This document shows, piece after piece, positions 59,222-64,000 of a stretch of DNA of 64,000 nt. The notes under the pieces were generated by a model, which ran no database searches, had not been told where the DNA came from, and saw only the letters and a program-made list of their open reading frames with translations. The DNA comes from Spinacia oleracea (taxonomy: Eukaryota > Streptophyta > Magnoliopsida > Caryophyllales > Amaranthaceae), in contig NC_079491.1 of assembly GCF_020520425.1 (NCBI RefSeq), forward strand, positions 47,296,027 to 47,360,026. Reading direction: 5' to 3'. How positions within the stretch are numbered: the stretch's first letter is position 1; each line of letters begins with the position of its first letter. The position numbers were made by a program, and so were the translations under genes.

Positions 59222-60603
59222 TGTTAGGTTATGATACATATGACAATTCATAAATCATGCGGAAAAACCATTTAGCCAGGAATACATATTATTTACACAT
59301 AATCATATAGCATAGTTTAGATGCATACTCTTTGTTGCGTGCCTTCCCTAGCTGCGCCCGAACCGAACAAGAACAAGTCTTTAGGACTCCAAGTGTCGTC
59401 CCTCCGTAGATAGTCCACAGCACGTCCGGATCCGCCTTAAGATTGACCAACTAGAATCGCCCTTAAGGTACTAATAATTTTCGGCACTTTTAGGCAAGGA
59501 ATGTGACTGAATTTTTCTCTCAAAAACTCACTTTGAATACTTGAATACTTGTTATAAATTGTGAACCCAGGCCACATATTTATAGGGGTATGGAAAGAGA
59601 ATTGGAATCCTATTAGGATACGAATTAATTAAATTAGAATCCTAATGAAACTTTTAATTAATTTATCAAATAGGATTAGGAATTTAATCATTAAACGAAT
59701 CCTGTACGTTTTAGGTTTCGTATGTGAACACAAACACCCACGCACGCACAGCAGCCCACGAGGGGCGCCATGCGCGCGCGCGCACAGCCCGAGCATCGCA
59801 GCCCACGACTCCCGCAGCCTTGGGCGCGCGCTGGGCCTGCCTTGCGGTGGGCCTGGCGCAACCTTGGGCTGGCGTGTTGTGGCGCGCGTTTCCTTTGCTG
59901 GACGTGGGCCTGGCTTCGTGCTGGGCCTTCGTCTAGCAAGCTCGTCCGATGCTAATTCGTACGACGCGCTTCCGATTAATTTTCCGATTCCGGAATTCAT
60001 TTCCGATACGAACAATATTTAACATTTCCGATTCCGGAATTTATTTCCGTTTCGAACAAATATTTAATATTTCCGTTTCCGGAATTATTTTCCGATTCCG
60101 ATAATATTTCCGATTCAGACAATATTTCCGTTTCCGGCAATATTTCAGATTCCGACAATATTTCTATTTCCGATAATATTTCCCGATACGTACCATGTTT
60201 CCGTTTCCGGCAACATCTACGACTTGGATAATATTTATATTTCCGATACGATCCATATTTCCGTTTCCGGCAATATCATCGTTTCCGGAGTATTCTTTTC
60301 TTGCCTGTGACGATCTCAGCTCCCACTGAAACCAAGATCCGTCGATTCCGAATATCCATAGATGGAGTATTTAATGCCATTAAATACTTGATCCGTTTAC
60401 GTACTATTTGTGTGATCCTACGGGTTCAGTCAAGAGTAAGCTGTGGATTAATATCATTAATTCCACTTGAACTGAAGCGGCCTCTAGCTAGGCATTCAGC
60501 TCACTTGATCTCACTGAATTATTAACTTGTTAATTAATACTGAACCGCATTTATTAGACTTATCATTGAATGCATACTTGGACCAAGGGCATTATTTCCT
60601 TCA
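59222..60603 (-). repeat. 3' LTR of the copia element, with internal subrepeats
   Basis: In element orientation it begins TGAAGGAAATAATGCCCTTG and ends CATAACCTAACA. The stretch 59960-60300 consists of many degenerate copies of TTTCCGTTTCCGGCAATATT. A GC-rich segment (59750-59935) includes an alternating CGCGCGCGCGCA run. Open frames here come from composition, not genes. Confidence 0.85.
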
Positions 60604-60616
60604 GTCTCCCACTTGT
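60604..60616 (-). other. Polypurine tract of the copia element
   Basis: Minus-strand ACAAGTGGGAGAC abuts the TGAAGG LTR start. Confidence 0.75.
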
Positions 60617-61469
60617 CCTTAGGGACAAGTGTGCATTTCCTAATTCCTTTGTCGCTCGATGCTTGCTCTTGAACATAAGGTAAGAGTTGTCATCCTTATT
60701 ATGTCCAGAGGTGTTCCTCGGTTTCAGAGTTCAACTGATCAAATAAACAGATAATCATAGCCTATGATTCATCCGAGCACGGCCATGCATTTCACAGTTT
60801 CTAGCTCTCCGAGTGGCCTTGTACAACTTTTAAGCATCTCATCCCGATTTATGGGAGGACAATCCCAATCTTGCGATCTTGAGATTAGACTTCGTTTGAT
60901 AGGTGATTACCTGAGCGTTGCCTTTATAGCCTCCTTTTACGGTGCGACGGTTGGTCAACGTCAAAGCAACCAGTTCTCAAACAAGTAATCTCAAATCACT
61001 CAGGTATTCAGGATTTAGTGTCTAATAATTTTAATGAAATTTACTTATGACAGATTTTCATCTCTTACAGTAAAGTTTCATAGGTCTTGTCCGATACTAG
61101 TCTTCCCAAAGTAAGTATCTATGCAAATGATTATGACATTGCCATGTCCACATAGTTCAAGAAACAGAACTACTAGTCATCTTGCATTCTAATCGTCTAA
61201 CGTTTTTCTATGCGTCCAATTTTATAGAAAACTCTGACTAGAGACCATTTTCAACTTTTGACATTCAAGTTCACTTGATAGACATTTCTTAGTCACAGGA
61301 CTGGTCCTGACAGTCTATCTTGAATATATCGTCAAATTGAAGGGACTCATCATTTAATAAACCACAAATTAAATGGAAAAATGAATTCTCTTCATTTATT
61401 GTGAATGATTAACCAATAATGTTTTACAAAGATTTAAACTCTAAAACTTTAAAACATTAAACAGAGACA
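60617..61469 (-). other. 3' untranslated region of the copia element
   Basis: About 850 bases between the polyprotein stop and the polypurine tract. No gene seen. Confidence 0.6.
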
Positions 61470-64000
61470 TCAAAGCCATTCTCCAATATGCTTGATTCCC
61501 ATAGCTGCAGTGTGCGAGTTGTGCTTCGCCTGCGGCAGAGGTTTAGTCAATGGATCTGATATGTTGTCATCAGTTCCAATCTTGTTTATCTCGACTTCTT
61601 TTCTTTCAACGAACTCTCGTAGAAGGTGAAATCTACGAAGTACATGCTTGACTCTCTGGTGGTGTCTAGGCTCCTTTGCCTGTGCAATAGCTCCGTTATT
61701 ATCACAATACAGGGCTATTGGTCCTTTAATGGAGGGGACTACACCAAGTTCACCTATGAACTTCCTTAGCCATATAGCTTCCTTTGCTGCTTCATGTGCA
61801 GCAATGTACTCCGCTTCAGTTGTAGAATCCGCAATGGTGCTTTGCTTAGCACTTTTCCAGCTTACTGCTCCTCGTTGAGGCAGAAGACAAACCCAGACTG
61901 TGATCTGAAATCATCTTTGTCGGTTTGGAAACTTGCGTCCGTATAGCCTTTAACAATTAATTCATCATCTCCATCATAGACCAGGAAGTCATCTTTGTGC
62001 CTTTTCAGGTACTTCAGAATATTCTTGGCAGCAGTCCAATGCGCCTCTCCTGGGTCTGACTGGTATCTGCTCGTAGCACTGAGTGCGTACGCAACATCCG
62101 GGCGTGTACATATCATAGCATACATTATTGAACCAATCAATGATGTATATGGAATCCCATTCATTCGTCTACGCTCATCAAGTGTTTTTGGGCACTGATT
62201 CTTGCTTAGAGTCATTCCATGAGACATGGGTAGGTAGCCTCGCTTGGAGTCCGCCATCTTGAACCTATCAAGCACCTTATTGATATAAGTGCTTTGACTA
62301 AGTCCAATCATCTTTTTAGATCTATCTCTGTAAATCTTGATGCCCAATATGTACTGTGCTTCTCCTAGATCTTTCATCGAAAAACATTTCCCAAGCCAAA
62401 TCTTGACAGAGTTCAACATAGGAATGTCATTTCCGATAAGTAATATGTCGTCGACATATAATACTAGGAAAGCAATTTTGCTCCCACTGACCTTCTTGTA
62501 TACACAAGATTCGTCTGCGTTCTTGATGAAACCAAAGTCACTGACTGCTTCATCAAAACGTATATTCCAGCTCCTGGATGCCTGCTTCAATCCGTAGATT
62601 GACTTCTTTAGCTTGCATACCTTTTTAGCATTCTTTGGATCCTCAAAACCTTCAGGCCGTGTCATAAACACAGTTTCTATTAAAACGCCGTTTAAGAAAG
62701 CAGTTTTGACATCCATCTGCCATATTTCGTAATCGTAATATGCAGCGATTGCTAACATTATCCGAATAGACTTTAGCATTGCAACTGGTGAAAAGGTTTC
62801 ATCGTAATCCACACCGTGGACTTGCATGTAACCTTTTGCAACCAATCTAGCTTTGAAAACTTCAAGTTTCCCATCCTTGTCCTTTTTCAGTTTGAAAACC
62901 CATTTGCTTCCAATGGCTTGGTAGCCATCTGGCAAATCGACCAAATCCCATACTTGGTTTTCAGACATGGAGTCTAATTCAGATTGCATGGCTTCCTGCC
63001 ATTGCTTGGAGCTAGGGCTCGTCATAGCTTGTTTGTAAGTCGCAGGTTCATCACTTTCAAGTAATAGAACGTCATAGCTCTCGTTCGTCAAAATACCTAA
63101 GTACCTTTCCGGTTGAGATCTATATCTTTGCGATCTACGCGGGGTAACATTTCTAGTTTGACCATGATTCTCACCAGATTCTTCTAAAGATCTCTGAGTT
63201 TCATCCTGAATGTCATCTTGAGCATTCTCTAGAGTTTGTTGTTCGACTCGAATTTCTTCGAGGTCTACTTTTCTCCCACTTGTCATTTTGGAATTGTGAT
63301 CTTTCTCCAAAAAGACACCATCTCGAGCAACAAATACCTTGTTCTCAGATGTATTGTAGAAGTAATACCCCTTTGTTTCCTTTGGATAGCCCACAAGGAT
63401 ACATTTGTCAGATTTTGGATGAAGTTTGTCTGAAATTAATCGTTTGACGTATACTTCACATCCCCAAATCTTAAGAAAAGACACATTTGGAGGCTTTCCA
63501 AACCATAATTCGTATGGAGTCTTTTCGACAGCTTTAGACGGAGCTCTATTTATAGTGAGTGCAGCTGTATTTAGTGCATGTCCCCAAAATTCTAATGGAA
63601 GTTTGGCCTGACCCATCATTGACCTGACCATGTCTAGCAAGGTTCTGTTCCTCCGTTCTGACACACCGTTCCATTGTGGTGTTCCAGGAGGAGTCAATTC
63701 TGATAGAATTCCACATTCTTTCAGATGGTCATCAAATTCATAGCTCAGATATTCACCGCCTCTATCAGACCGCAGTGCCTTAATCTTCTTGCCTAATTGA
63801 TTCTCTACTTCACTCTGAAATTCCTTGAATTTGTCAAAGGATTTAGACTTATGCTTCATTAGGTAGACATAACCATATCTACTGAAGTCATCAGTGAAAG
63901 TGATAAAGTAGCTGAAACCACCTCTAGCATTTGTACTCATTGGTCCACATACATCTGTATGGATTAAACCCAATAGTTCATTTGCTCTTTCTCCAACTTT
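61470..64000 (-). pseudogene. pol: Copia gag-pol polyprotein (integrase, RT, RNase H), partial and frameshifted
   Basis: Reads leftward from beyond the window. The integrase core shows LIHTDVCGPM (Asp), LRSDRGGEYL (Asp) and NGVSERRNRTLLD (Glu). The linker includes KIWGCEVYVKRL and VGYPKETKGYYFYN. Reverse transcriptase follows with IGSKWVFKLKKDKDGK, QMDVKTAFLNGVL, KSIYGLKQASRSW and the catalytic LVLYVDDILLIGND. RNase H begins with VKGYTDASFQTDKDD. Near 61871-61875 one G appears to be missing in a run coding for Gly-Gly, and the frame stops at 61862. In the shifted frame the RNase H continues (AVSWKSAKQST, DSTTEAEYIAAHEAAKEA) to KHIGEWL and a TGA at 61470-61472. The element is therefore nearly intact but for one frameshift. 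Confidence 0.9.

Larger units (their letters stand above)
59222..64000 (-). mobile_element. Ty1/copia retrotransposon (partial, continues past window)
   Basis: 3' LTR 59222-60603, polypurine tract 60604-60616, 3' untranslated region to 61469, then the polyprotein on the minus strand to the window end. The five bases before the insertion are AGAAC (59217-59221); the other side is outside the window. Angela/Tork-like by polyprotein style, tentatively. Confidence 0.85.

Noticed and set aside
59629..60022. Several overlapping ORFs on both strands in the copia LTR
   Set aside because: GC-rich LTR sequence opens many frames at once; no domain.
1..64000. tRNA, rRNA and CRISPR arrays
   Set aside because: No cloverleaf with a T-loop signature, rRNA core or spaced direct-repeat array was seen; the only tRNA-like matches are retroelement primer sites.

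Overview
The window is nuclear DNA from a flowering plant. It has intron-containing genes with GT-AG junctions, chloroplast and spliceosome housekeeping proteins of plant type, long AT-rich spacers, many MITEs, and nested Ty3/gypsy and Ty1/copia LTR retrotransposons. A eudicot is likely. The style of the retroelements suggests Caryophyllales/Amaranthaceae (spinach or beet relatives), but this is an impression that I cannot test here. I see no bacterial, organellar or CRISPR features.

Layout. 1-22198 is transposon-dominated: a solo LTR (202-2923), then a 16.3 kb array LTR-internal-LTR-internal-LTR (3261-19535, minus strand) of a gag-only, Tekay-chromovirus-like element inserted as one unit (5-bp duplication CGTTG), then a 2 kb non-autonomous Mutator-like element (19667-21692) with 114-bp terminal inverted repeats. 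A hAT-type MITE (22199-22630) lies just upstream of the first host gene.

22914-46930 holds three host genes. PRP17/CDC40, a WD40 splicing factor (+), has a 1.7 kb first coding exon, a 4.6 kb intron containing an antisense hAT transposase relic, and a last exon that contributes only 7 nt of coding sequence including the stop. Convergent to it is a chloroplast YCED/DUF177 homolog (-, seven exons). Next is the eIF2B beta subunit gene (-, nine coding exons plus a 5' UTR intron). Their introns and spacers carry Stowaway-like and other MITEs.

49547-54927 holds a FAR1/FRS-like gene (+) broken by frameshifts and a stop. Tail to tail with it is a ULP1/C48-peptidase-like gene (-) whose visible exons are all open but whose catalytic His and Cys positions are replaced. 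The pair resembles the gene content of ULP1-carrying Mutator-like elements. The right end (5' side) of the ULP1-like gene is cut by a Tat/Ogre-like gypsy element (LTR 54928-56392, frameshifted gag), which is itself interrupted at 59221 by a copia element (minus strand) running off the window end.

The strongest candidate for something undescribed is the conserved extra ORF upstream of gag in the gag-only tandem array, together with that array's single-insertion structure. Gene models were built by hand from splice signals, reading-frame continuity and remembered family features; no search was run.
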